From positions 1 through 44,037 of the forward strand of contig CAJMMA010000012.1 in the NCBI GenBank assembly GCA_905214435.1: a stretch of DNA of 44,037 bases, in the 5' to 3' direction. Position 1 is the stretch's first letter; each line of letters starts with the position of its first letter. The position numbers and the translations under genes were made by a program. This DNA is from an uncultured bacterium (GTDB taxonomy: Bacteria > Actinomycetota > Coriobacteriia > Coriobacteriales > Coriobacteriaceae). The notes under the pieces were generated by a model. The model saw only the letters and a list, made by a program, of their open reading frames with translations, ran no database searches and was not told the DNA's origin. Positions 27,331 to 38,743 of this stretch are shown here, piece after piece.

Positions 27331-28478
27331 TTAGATCTCCGAGCCTTCTGCATCGGCGTTGCCGGTGGCCCAGCGATGATAGCCAATAACAAACGGGTCC
27401 AGGTCGCCATCGTCAAGAACGGCCTCGACATTGCTGGTCTCCACACCCGAGCGCAGATCCTTGACCATCTGGTACGGGTAGAGCACGTAGCTGCGAATCT
27501 GGTTGCCAAAACCGATCGTGGTTTTGGGTCCGCGAATCTCATCGAGCGCCTCGGCGCGCTTCTCGAGCTCAATCTCGTACAGGCGAGCCTTGAGAATCTG
27601 CATGCACGCGGCCTTGTTTTGAATCTGGCTGCGCTCGTTTTGGCAAGTGACAACGATGCCGCTGGGAAAATGCGTCACGCGTACGGCGGAGTCGGTGGTG
27701 TTGACGCCCTGGCCGCCCGGGCCGCTCGCGTGATACACGTCCACGCGGATATCGTCGGGACTGATCTCGATGTCGATATCGTCAGGCAACACGGGAATGA
27801 CCTCGACGCCGGCAAACGTGGTCTGGCGGCGCTTCTTATCATCGGTGGGGCTGATGCGTACCAGGCGGTGAACGCCGGCCTCGGCGCGCAGCATGCCAAA
27901 CGCGTCCTTGCCCTCGACGGTAAAGGTCGCACGGTCGATGCCGATGACCTCAGCCGCGGGGCAGTCGTTAATGGTGACCTTCCAGCCGCGACGCTGGCAG
28001 TACTTCATGTACATCTTAAAGAGCATGAAGGTCCAGTCCTGTGCCTCCAGGCCACCCTGTCCGGGCTTGATGGTCACAATCGCGTCGCCGTGATCGAACT
28101 CACCGGTAAACCAGCTCGAAAGCTCGAGCTCGTCGATAGCGCGGGCCAGGCGTTCTGCCGTAGCGGCAGCCTCCTCGCGCAATGCGGCGGCATCGGGGTC
28201 GTCGCCCATCTCCTCGGCAAGCTCCAGCGCCGCGCGGGCGTCAGATAGCTCGCCGCGCGCGGTATCCACGGCAGCGATATCTTCCTTGGCGCGAGCGATC
28301 TCCTCCATGGTGGCGCGAGCGGCGTCGGCGTCATCCCAAAAGCCGGGGGCCACGCTTTTTGCCTCGAGCTCGGTCACGCGCGTGCGCTTCTCGTCCAAAT
28401 GAAGATACGACTCGACCTCGCCGAGCCGGTCCGCAAACGCGTCCAGCTCGGCGGGCGTTACCTCTAAAGCCTCGGCCA

Positions 28479-28479
<1 letters not shown>
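27331..28479 (-). CDS. prfB: Peptide chain release factor 2
   Basis: RF2 ends translation at UGA and UAA. The 382-residue protein has the catalytic GGQ at 255-257 (ASGPGGQGVNTTDSAVR) and the usual flanking domains. The codon-recognition tripeptide, SPF in E. coli RF2, reads SPT here (residues 210-212, RISPTDDKKRRQT). There is no in-frame UGA or programmed frameshift near codon 25; the frame is open from ATG 28479. That ATG overlaps the secA stop in the sequence TAATG, so the two genes are translationally coupled. Register with E. coli RF2 (SPF 205-207, GGQ 250-252) supports the assignment over RF1. Confidence 0.94.
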
Positions 28480-31286
<2,807 letters not shown>

Positions 31287-31415
31287 GTGGTTTTCCTTTT
31301 TGGCCATCGCCCACGCCGTGCAGCTGCGGGCGAGTTAAACACAGATGATTGTACTTTAGCCAAACAAGGCGCGGCCTATACGGTCGACCTCGACCGCCAC
31401 GTAATAACTATGACC

Positions 31416-31456
31416 AACCTGCCACAATGGGACAGGTTTATTTTGGCAAGTTTTAT
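31416..31456. repeat. 41-bp hairpin repeat (AACCTGCCA family), copy 2
   Basis: AACCTGCCA near 31416 and TTTTGGCAAGTTTTA at 31441-31455 enclose GGGACAGGTTTA. That internal block is identical to 18379-18390 in copy 1. It sits in the secA-rpmE gap. Confidence 0.8.
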
Positions 31457-31515
31457 CTGAGCAAACGCCGTCTCTCTGCCATTTGGTGCCACGGGGACAG
31501 GTCAGCTTGCACCAA

Positions 31516-31556
31516 TAAAAAGAAAAGGGCCGCGCACCCAAATGGATGCACGGCCC
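31516..31556 (-). terminator. Rho-independent terminator after rpmE
   Basis: GGGCCG...GCA and TGC...CGGCCC form a stem around CCCAAATGGA. On the minus strand a T-rich tract (TTTTCTTTTT) follows. It lies about 40 nt after rpmE. Confidence 0.85.
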
Positions 31557-31594
31557 TCATGCCATGAATGCGAGCGATTCTCTCGGCGAGCTAT

Positions 31595-32020
31595 TTACTC
31601 AGCAGCCTCGGTGGTCTCGGCCTCTGCAGCGGCCTCCTCGACGGGAGCCTCTGCAGGAGCCTCGGCGGCCTGCTTGGCAGCCTCCTCGGCAAACTTAGCG
31701 GCACGCTTAGCCTTCTCGGCAGCCTTAGCCTCAGCGGCGGCCTTGCGAGCAGCCTCGGCCTCAGCAGCCTTGGCGGCCTTGGCAGCCTTGGCCTCCTCAG
31801 CCTTCTTGAGCTGGGCGGCAGCGGCGCCACCGAACTTGTCGGCGAAGCGCTGGACGCGTCCACCGGTGTCGACGAACTTCTGCTGGCCGGTGTAGAACGG
31901 GTGGCACTCGTTGCAAAGCTCGACCTTCATCTCGGACACGGTAGCGTGCGTCTTGAAGGTGTTGCCGCAGGAGCACGTCACCGTGCACTCGACATACTGG
32001 GGATGGATACCCTGCTTCAT
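31595..32020 (-). CDS. rpmE: Ribosomal protein L31 (zinc type) with long Ala/Lys/Glu tail
   Basis: The first 65 residues are a normal zinc-type L31 with ligands C16, C18, C36 and C39 (CSCGNTF, CNECHPFYTG) and the ending VDTGGRVQRFADKFG. A typical L31 is 66-90 residues. This one has 141, because about 75 residues rich in Ala, Lys and Glu follow, first as a probable long helix with basic character (KKAEEAKAAKAAKA) and then acidic (APVEEAAAEAE). The tail is in frame with no stop, and the terminator follows normally, so it is probably real. ATG 32020 has AAGGAG 7 nt upstream. Confidence 0.93.
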   Translation of the reverse strand: MKQGIHPQYVECTVTCSCGNTFKTHATVSEMKVELCNECHPFYTGQQKFVDTGGRVQRFADKFGGAAAAQLKKAEEAKAAKAAKAAEAEAARKAAAEAKAAEKAKRAAKFAEEAAKQAAEAPAEAPVEEAAAEAETTEAAE

Positions 32021-32213
32021 GGTAGGACTCCTTATTGGTCAGGCGCTGGTTACCGATCAGCGCATAAGGCGTCTTGGTTTCCGACCAAGACAACAAACTC
32101 GGCTATGGTACCACGGCGCCGCGCGTCCCACAAAAGGTTCACGGTCTTTTCGGAACGACACGAATCTGACCCATCGAAACACATCTCCACCGTTCCTTCA
32201 ACTGGGAAAATGC

Positions 32214-32246
32214 CGTCCCCGGGGCCTGAGAAGGGCCCCGGGGACG
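32214..32246. repeat. Perfect 13-bp hairpin at the left island border
   Basis: CGTCCCCGGGGCC (32214-32226) and GGCCCCGGGGACG (32234-32246) are exact inverted arms around a 7-nt loop. Its right arm touches the first bases of the left direct repeat. The rest of the rpmE-island gap (32021-32213) holds rpmE upstream sequence and nothing I can name. Confidence 0.85.
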
Positions 32247-32312
32247 TTCGACTGACTGCGGGAACGGCCTTTCCGCTCAATGTGTTCGGCTGAGATCGGA
32301 AATCAACCAAAC
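32245..32312. repeat. Left direct repeat of the 7.7-kb island (att-like)
   Basis: About 68 bp that recurs at 39873-39941 with three mismatches over the best-matching part. The shared core includes CTGACTGCGGGAACGGCCT and CCGCTCAATGTGTTCGGCTG. It separates rpmE from the peptide/ABC genes. It may be an attachment site or a dispersed repeat. Confidence 0.85.
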
Positions 32313-32335
32313 TGAACTAGGTTCAGTTGACATGG

Positions 32336-32372
32336 TTAAAAACGAGGGGCGACGCTTTTGCGTCACCCCTCG
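32336..32372 (-). terminator. Rho-independent terminator after the second peptide gene
   Basis: CGAGGGG-GACGC and GCGTC-CCCCTCG form a stem around TTTT (32343-32372). On the minus strand TTTTTAACC follows. It ends the island's minus-strand transcript. Confidence 0.87.
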
Positions 32373-32387
32373 TCCCGGCCGGTTGCT

Positions 32388-32732
32388 TTAGTTGTACACA
32401 CGGTAGTTACACTTGAACTGGGTTATGTGTCCATAGTTGGAGCGGTACCAACCCGACGTATAGCTGATTGCCTCTGCGCCTAGATAGTCGTAGCCCTTGT
32501 TGTAGCGAAGCTGACGGTAGGTCGTGTCGTACTCTGCTACGTAAAACGTGTCTCCAGAGAAGGCTTTGTACCGGTCCTTAACCGTCGAAGCCATGTACGC
32601 GGGTTCGACATCGCCTTTCTCCCCGTTGAGCGCATAGACGGGTGCCGCGATTCCGCATAAAGCCGTTGCCACGAGGATGGCGTAGACAGCCATGCGCGAC
32701 GCATTGGACTTCAGCTGTTCAAATAGTTTCAT
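32388..32732 (-). CDS. Small secreted peptide 2 (unknown, bacteriocin-like context)
   Basis: The 114-residue product begins with a Sec-type signal: basic start, hydrophobic core MAVYAILVATALCGIAA and a cleavage site after PVYA (about residue 34). The mature part is about 80 residues, rich in Tyr and Gly with one Cys (DTTYRQLRYNKGYDYL, SGWYRSNYGH, CNYRVYN). I recognise no family. The start is ATG 32732, 1 nt after the stop of the ABC fusion gene, with GAGGTG 6 nt upstream inside that gene, so the two are coupled. Its partner is likely the fused ABC protein. It may be a bacteriocin-like or signalling peptide; the lactococcin-972 group has a similar architecture, but I see no convincing sequence match. 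Confidence 0.8.
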   Translation of the reverse strand: MKLFEQLKSNASRMAVYAILVATALCGIAAPVYALNGEKGDVEPAYMASTVKDRYKAFSGDTFYVAEYDTTYRQLRYNKGYDYLGAEAISYTSGWYRSNYGHITQFKCNYRVYN

Positions 32733-32733
32733 G

Positions 32734-34548
32734 TCATTCACCTCGCTCGTATGTATCGAGGTATTCCTGCTTGAGCGTCTGCGAGGACGACTTGATCTTT
32801 TCCACGAGCGTGCCGGCCTCGATGAAGTAGAACGAGTTGGTGAGGTCTGCCAGGTCGTCGAGCAGATGGCTTGAAATGAGCACGCTTCGTCCCCGCGCCA
32901 CCTCGCTGCGCATCGCGTCGCAGGAGGTTTTCCGCTTTCCCGGATCGAGGCCGTTCAGCGGTTCATCGAGGATGAGGTACGGGCAATCGGTCGCTATCGC
33001 CATGGCAAGCTTTACCTGCTGCTTCATTCCTGTCGAGAGTTTACGGGTCGGCTTGTCGAGATATGGGGAGATTCCGAGGGAGTCGCAGAGCGAGTCGATG
33101 TCGGCGGCCGATTTCCACGCCTCCCTAACGAAAGCAAGGTGCTCGATGGCCGATAGCGTGGGGTAGAGATCCGCGCTGCCCGAAGAGCTCAGGTAGACGA
33201 GTTCTGCAAATTCGGCTGATCGACGTTGGCGGATTCCGTCTGCCGCCAGGCTTCCCGAGCGGATGCGGGTGGGAAATTGGCCCGACAGCGCTTCAAGAAG
33301 GGTGGTTTTCCCCGAGCCGTTGGGAGCAATGAGGCCCGCCGCCGTTCCCGGGCTCAGGAGAAGCGACCCGATTGAAAGTATCGTCGTGCTTCCGTATCCC
33401 ACGCTCGCGTCCAGAAGCTCGAGCCCATGGTGCTTTTTCGCGGGTCCGGGCTGTTTGGGCGAACGTGTCGCAACGGCGCCGACCGCAAAAAAGACCGCGA
33501 CGTATGCCAGGGCCACGGCAAGCATCGATGCGCTGCCTGAACCGGAGTCAATGAATTCTGTCGGGAAGCATCCTACGTAACCCGTTGCCTCGATAGGCGA
33601 GAATACGGCCAGCGGCAGGAGATTGAGCGCGGCGTTATGCTCCAGTGCCGAATCGGACAGTAACGGGAATGCCGGGGCCGCGACAAGCAGCGCGGAGGCA
33701 AGGGGGCCCGCGAGGACGCGCCTCGTTGCGGTCGATAGGACGGCGGAGCAAACGGATATCAAGGTTCCGCCCGCAAGAAGCGCGATAAGCAGGGCTGTGA
33801 AGACGTTTCCCGCGGTCGTGGTGGTAAGCGCGCCGTCATGGAAGAAGGCGATCGGGTACCCAATTTGCCCGAAGCCGTTTAGGGCCAAGGCGTAAATGCC
33901 CCCGGGTGCGAGGCCGGCGAGGAGCATCGCGGTCCCCGCGACGATTATCGAAAACACGATCTGGATAAGGCGCCGGAATTTGGGCACGGGCGCCTTTGCC
34001 GCCAGGGTCGCAGGCCTTGTGGCGCCGAGCACGAGTATCGACGAGAGAAGGAAGGGGATGAAGGGAAGGAAAGACGGCGCCGTGGCAATGGCGTAAGGCA
34101 GGAAGGAAAGGAATGGCAGGTCGTTTGCGGAGGCCGGGATATCCGTGATGCCGGAGCTGCTCAGGGCACGGCAATATGCGAGTGCCGCGTCATTGGTCTC
34201 TCGGTCTCCCACGATGGACCCGGATTGGAAGCCTTCGCCCATGAGCGCGTAGTAGCTCTCGGCAGAATCGAGAAAGGCGGCGTCGGTTTGAGCGGCAAGG
34301 GCGGCGTTCGCGTATCTTGCAAGCTCCGCGTCAGCTTGCTGCTCTGGAGATAGGTCTGTGCCGCTGGCCTGGGGCGCGCGCGTATTGAATGCGTCGACAA
34401 AGCCCTGCATGCCCTGTTTCATAAAGAAGGGCCCGTAGATGGGTGAATTGAACGCAATGGGGACGGAGAAGGCTGCAGCGAGAACGAGCGTACAAATCCA
34501 TGCGGCCCTGTCTCTTAGGATCAGTTTGAGAAGAAGTCGACAGTACAT
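32734..34548 (-). CDS. ABC exporter with fused membrane and ATPase domains
   Basis: The 604-residue protein has an N-terminal membrane region (about 1-375: TM near 15-35, an extracellular loop at about 40-145, then five or so TMs) and a C-terminal ABC ATPase (about 380-580). The ATPase has Walker A APNGSGKTT at 408-416, signature LSTGM at 504-508 and Walker B LILDEP at 525-530. The membrane region contains NGFGQIGYP (224-232), a motif shared with both halves of the frameshifted permease upstream. It starts at ATG 34548 (MYCRLLLKL). It is coupled to peptide gene 2 and lies 153 nt after the separate ATPase gene. Export of, or immunity to, the neighbouring peptide is the likely role, inferred from context. 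Confidence 0.85.
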   Translation of the reverse strand: MYCRLLLKLILRDRAAWICTLVLAAAFSVPIAFNSPIYGPFFMKQGMQGFVDAFNTRAPQASGTDLSPEQQADAELARYANAALAAQTDAAFLDSAESYYALMGEGFQSGSIVGDRETNDAALAYCRALSSSGITDIPASANDLPFLSFLPYAIATAPSFLPFIPFLLSSILVLGATRPATLAAKAPVPKFRRLIQIVFSIIVAGTAMLLAGLAPGGIYALALNGFGQIGYPIAFFHDGALTTTTAGNVFTALLIALLAGGTLISVCSAVLSTATRRVLAGPLASALLVAAPAFPLLSDSALEHNAALNLLPLAVFSPIEATGYVGCFPTEFIDSGSGSASMLAVALAYVAVFFAVGAVATRSPKQPGPAKKHHGLELLDASVGYGSTTILSIGSLLLSPGTAAGLIAPNGSGKTTLLEALSGQFPTRIRSGSLAADGIRQRRSAEFAELVYLSSSGSADLYPTLSAIEHLAFVREAWKSAADIDSLCDSLGISPYLDKPTRKLSTGMKQQVKLAMAIATDCPYLILDEPLNGLDPGKRKTSCDAMRSEVARGRSVLISSHLLDDLADLTNSFYFIEAGTLVEKIKSSSQTLKQEYLDTYERGE

Positions 34549-34701
34549 TTGGAAGCACCTACGTTCCTCAAAGAATCGTTAGATTAAAAGTAACAGACCG
34601 GATGAAGATACGTGCGACGGGGGCGAGGCGAATGGCTGAGCGGTATCGATACGCGGGTTCAACGGTATTATATTGACCACATAGATTATTAACTTGCATT
34701 T

Positions 34702-35451
34702 CTACCCGCCCTTTTCGTAGAGTCGCCGATACGTGCTTGGCGCACCCTCGGCGCGTCCGGCAGGCTTTGCGAAATGGGATCCAGGAGACTTCGGCGCAGC
34801 ATCATCTTGCGGAATGCTTCTAATGAGCCTCCCATCCTTCAAAAACAGAATCTCATCGCACAGCCTATCGACCGAATCCAAGATGTGGGATGACATGATG
34901 ATGCACGTACCAGAATCGGCCAGCTTCCTGAGAATCTCGGAATGCAAGTCCACCCTGCTGGGGTCGAGCGCGTTCATGGGCTCATCTAATAGAAGGTACC
35001 GCGCGCCCGTCGCATACGCAATCGCCAGGGTAAGCTGCTGCTTCATGCCCTGGCTCAGAGTGCGGATCCTCATCTTCGCGAACTCGCCTATCTGCGTTTG
35101 TTCCACTATCTCTTCGATATCGCGAGCATGCGGCCACATATCGCAAACCATCTTGAGGTGATCTTCCGCACGCAATCCGGGATACAGCAGCGTCCCCTCA
35201 CCAGGTGCATAGAAGATCATAGAACGGACCTCTCTCGCACCCGTACCCTGCACCTCATCCAGAACGATGCTCCCGTCCACGCGAGGACCCGGCAAACCTG
35301 CCATCGCACGCAGCAACGTCGTCTTTCCATGCCCGTTCGGAGCGACGAGACCGTAGACCGTACCCGGGGCAAACTCAGCGTTCACCGAATCTACGAGCAC
35401 CTTCTTTCCATAAGAGATCGTCAGCGTTTGAAGGTCAATCATCGAGATCAT
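34702..35451 (-). CDS. ABC transporter ATP-binding protein
   Basis: The 249-residue protein is a complete ABC ATPase: Walker A APNGHGKTT at 37-45, signature LSQGM at 132-136, Walker B LLLDEP at 153-158 and an H-loop in SSHIL. It resembles the ATPase half of the fused protein (both have APNG rather than GPNG, and L-S-x-G-M-K-Q-Q). Its start (ATG 35451, or 35442) overlaps the stop of the frameshifted permease, which shows the two were one translational unit. If the permease frameshift is real, its partner is damaged. Confidence 0.93.
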   Translation of the reverse strand: MISMIDLQTLTISYGKKVLVDSVNAEFAPGTVYGLVAPNGHGKTTLLRAMAGLPGPRVDGSIVLDEVQGTGAREVRSMIFYAPGEGTLLYPGLRAEDHLKMVCDMWPHARDIEEIVEQTQIGEFAKMRIRTLSQGMKQQLTLAIAYATGARYLLLDEPMNALDPSRVDLHSEILRKLADSGTCIIMSSHILDSVDRLCDEILFLKDGRLIRSIPQDDAAPKSPGSHFAKPAGRAEGAPSTYRRLYEKGG

Positions 35452-37669
35452 CCCCTTTCGATCTTTGGAACACTCAGGCGCACCATCAACGGAGATACGG
35501 CGCCCAAGACCACCAGCAGAGCGCCCGATGCGCCGACGACCTCTCCAAAAGGCATCGCGTTCGTCCCTCGCCCAAGGAACCCAATCGTCCCCACCTGGGA
35601 AGCGGGATCAAACGAGGCGAATGGAGCCAGCAGCGCGACGCCCATGCCCACGCTTTCAACATGAGCGCTCAACGAACCCAACACCAAGAGAACCGCGCAA
35701 ACCATTCCGGTGACACGGGGTTGCGGCTAATCGCTGCTGTCAACGCAGCGACGACGGAAATCACGCCGTATGCCATGACCAGCAACGGAATACTGCACAA
35801 CACCGCCTCCCCCACCATGGACGTTGTCGAAGCTCCCGCCCGAATGAGAGCGACGGGATACTCCGATCCACCCGCACCGTTCTTAATCACGGACACAACG
35901 ACAGCGGGAACCATCGACACCAAAAGCAGCACCAAGCCAAGCAGGAGAGCCAGCGCAACAGCCGTCAGAAAACGCACATGCGCTGTTGCGGGGATCTGGA
36001 GAACCAGAAGGGAACGACACTGCAGGTGGGTGCACGCGAGCGATGTGACAACCACGGGCAACAGCAAAAATAAGGAGGGAAGCGCTGCCTGGAGATACGA
36101 AAGGAGGATTAATGGGGGCATCTTCGTACTTAACTCGTAAACCTTGGGGTCCGGCAAGCTCGCGATCGACTCAAGCAGAAGGGCGCGCGCCTCCGCACGA
36201 GAAGGAGTCTCCGGCTCGATTCCAATCGATTGCAGGAGAGTCGCATCTGCCGCGCCCAGCTCACCTCGAGCGCGCTCGTACGTCGCAAGGCTTCGAAACC
36301 CCTCCGCAGGCATAGGCGCGTACACGAAACCCGAAAGAGCATCCCGCATGTCTTCCAGGGCCGCTTTGCCCTCGACGTCCATATTCGCAGCGTTCTGCTC
36401 TAGATACCGATCTATTGAACGGAGCTCCCCATCCCTATACCGAACAGCGGAAACGTTATCAGCGTCAGGAAACATCTCGACCAGAGCCGGGGCCAGCATC
36501 GTCGTCGACATTGCAATCGCGCATACGGCGAGGGTAGGAGAACGCAGGAGCAGTTTCCCCATCGTTCTTACGTATGCAACGGCGGAGGCACAAGCGCTCG
36601 AACGAGTTGCCGTTCTCGATGCAGTGAAGGAACCTCTCTCAAGACAAATCGGGGATATCGGGCACGCGCAGCCGCTCTTTCCAGCAACGCAAAGCAGGCT
36701 AATTGCCAGCACCTCGATCCCGATTGCGCATACGAGGGCAATCGCGCCACGCTCGAAGCAAAGTCCAGGCAGATTCACTATCTGCGTTGTCGGGTACGGG
36801 CTATAGGCGCCGACGGTCAACTCAGTGTTCGCATACGTAAGGGGATTCAACAGGGCGAACTCACGTAAAGCGATGGATCTTCCGTAATACCCGGGAACCA
36901 TCGTCACCCCCATCAGGGCACATACGAACACGATTCCAAGCGTAGGGTTATTGGCAATCTTCACGGCAAGGTGAACGACAAGCGAGATGAACGCTGCCAC
37001 CAAGAATTGCAAGATGGCCGTCTGCGCGAACACCAGCCAAGCCGGTTTGATAACCGGAGTCGCATATTGAATGTAGCCTATCGGATAGAACGGCGAGCCC
37101 GGGCCATTCTTCACAAGCGCGGCGATTATCCCTGGAAGATTGATGGCGAGGACGGCAAGCATTGCAAAAACACTCGCCCATACGCTCGATGCAACAAGTC
37201 TACCCAGCTCGCCCATCGGTGCCTGGATGATGAGCTTTTCACGTTTGTTAAGACGCGCGGCAAGGAACGAGACGGCAACGGCCGTTGCGACCCATAGCAA
37301 GTACTCCTTCGATCCGTCATAATAGGTGTACTCTCCATCCGATATCTGCAGAAACGGAAGTAGGGGAGAGAGCGGTGCCAAGATAAGACGTCCCGCGGCA
37401 AGAGGGTACAGAAGCGCGGGCATGCTTGATGAAGAGGTATAGACACCGTCCTCCCCCGCATTCACAAGCGCATCCGCATAGGATGCTGACAATTCCTGCT
37501 CAACACGGGTTATTCCCGACTCGAGGTATTCGACCCGTCCGTCGATGCCAGCCGCGCTCCTGAAGACGGGCAGAGCACAAAGAACCATCAACGCAACAAC
37601 GACAACACAGAGCGACCTGGAGGAGAGAAGCGACCTAAAGATCGCCTTCGAGATTTTGAGCATATTCAT
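35448..37669 (-). pseudogene. Tandem-duplicated ABC permease, frameshifted near the 3' end
   Basis: The frame from ATG 37669 (MNMLKISKAIF) runs 666 residues and ends at 35669. A second frame (35448-35705) continues the same protein: reading NP then RVTGMVCAVLL aligns with NNPTLGIVFVC in the first half. One missing C in the CCCC run (plus strand 35717-35720) would explain the break; the intact length would be about 740 residues. The protein has two similar halves, each with a TM, an extracellular domain and several TMs. NGPGSPFYP (188-196) and NGAGGSEYP (597-605) mark equivalent positions. It follows peptide gene 1 and overlaps the ATPase gene. Sequencing error and real mutation cannot be told apart here. 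Confidence 0.8.
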
Positions 37670-37735
37670 CGCCAACCTTAACCTCATCCAGTCGGAACAG
37701 AGGGGCCGAACAAAATGCTCGGCCCTTCCTCGCAT

Positions 37736-38101
37736 CTAGTAGGTGCTATAGACAAATTGCCATTTATCAGTTGTGCCAAGAACACCACAGGAGCACATTG
37801 CAGCGAGGCGGGATTCCCTATGATGCGCGGATCGGCGATAGCCATTTCGGTAGGAGATCGTCTTGTAAGAGATGTTGAACATCGAGATGCTGTGCCCGCT
37901 TACGCCGCGAGGACAGCTGTAGCTCCAGTAGGTATCGACGACGTCGTCCGTATACCCGAGGGGCTCAACGAGGGCACACTGGCTGCTCTCCTGGGAAGGA
38001 GGCATCGGGGTATCCGCAAAAGCGGGGGCTCCCGGCAGCAACAGACAAAGAGCGAGGCCGAGGAAAACCAAGAGCTTACACGACTTAACAGTACTGAACA
38101 T
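37736..38101 (-). CDS. Small secreted peptide 1 (unknown, bacteriocin-like context)
   Basis: The 121-residue product has a clear signal peptide (SCKLLVFLGLALCLLLPG, cleavage after PAFA at about residue 30). The mature part is about 91 residues with four Cys and many Tyr and Ser: DTYWSYSCPRGVSGHS, ISYKTISYRNGYRRSAHH, MCSCGVLG and the end KWQFVYSTY. The start is ATG 38101 (MFSTVKSCK) with GGAGAGGATT directly upstream. It is the first gene of the minus-strand cluster and is followed by the ABC permease after 66 nt. No family assignment is secure. Size, signal and ABC neighbours recall the lactococcin-972 type of bacteriocin operon. Confidence 0.8.
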   Translation of the reverse strand: MFSTVKSCKLLVFLGLALCLLLPGAPAFADTPMPPSQESSQCALVEPLGYTDDVVDTYWSYSCPRGVSGHSISMFNISYKTISYRNGYRRSAHHRESRLAAMCSCGVLGTTDKWQFVYSTY

Positions 38102-38149
38102 AATCCTCTCCAATCTAGAGGGGTTTCGGTTGCAGCATGCTGTGATTAC

Positions 38150-38183
38150 TTGCAGGCAAAGTCAATTTAACATAAACTGTTAA
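38150..38183 (+). promoter_or_regulatory. Promoter and palindromic operator of the DUF2975-Xre pair
   Basis: TTGCAG (38150-38155) and TAAACT (38173-38178) are 17 bp apart, a good sigma-70 match 45 nt before the DUF2975 gene. The palindrome TTTAACA-N5-TGTTAAA (38166-38184) covers the -10. It lies between the divergent peptide 1 gene and the regulator pair, so it is a likely operator for the Xre protein. Confidence 0.65.
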
Positions 38184-38221
38184 AAAGTAACCTGAGTTTT
38201 TTAAATTCTTCGGAGGTTATT

Positions 38222-38734
38222 ATGAGTTCCGACAATCGCACTCCCCGGCTTCATTCCTTCCGCATCGCATGTGCGATAGCCTCTGCGACCCTTTGCGCCA
38301 CCGCCATCGCACAAGTGGCGTTCTCCTTAAAGCCAGCAATCGAAGTGCTCGACAACCCTGTAATTGCAGACTCCCCCGCGTATCCAGCCCTTGCGATCTC
38401 GACATTGGTCCCTGCCGTCATCGGTATCGCTACGACCATCCTCAGCGCCGTTCTCGTGTGGACGATCAAGAGCGGAGACCCCTTCAAGAAAGGGTCTGCG
38501 ACATGCTTGAAGGTGCTCGGCATTCTCTTCGTTGTTCAAGCTGCCACCAGCCTCTACGCCGGCTCACTCAAAACCTCCGTTTCGATGTTTGGCGGCGAGG
38601 GGGCCGTCGGCGCCCAAGAGATCGCTTCATCATTCGATTGGACCTCTCTGGTTCTCGGCATCGTCCTGTTCATGCTTTCCCAGCTCTTCTTGTACGCCCG
38701 AGAGCTGTACCTCGACTCCGACGAGATTGCGTAA
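38222..38734 (+). CDS. DUF2975 membrane protein
   Basis: The 170-residue protein has four predicted membrane segments (about 14-38, 58-84, 98-120 and 138-160) and the hydrophobic pattern of DUF2975 (YoaS-type) proteins. These are usually encoded just before a small YozG-type Xre regulator, as here; the pairing is a known conserved association, but function is not established. ATG 38222 has GGAGGT about 6 nt upstream. It ends 9 nt before the Xre gene, forming an operon. It is transcribed divergently from the secreted peptide and ABC genes. Confidence 0.85.
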   Translation: MSSDNRTPRLHSFRIACAIASATLCATAIAQVAFSLKPAIEVLDNPVIADSPAYPALAISTLVPAVIGIATTILSAVLVWTIKSGDPFKKGSATCLKVLGILFVVQAATSLYAGSLKTSVSMFGGEGAVGAQEIASSFDWTSLVLGIVLFMLSQLFLYARELYLDSDEIA

Positions 38735-38743
38735 GGAAACGCC

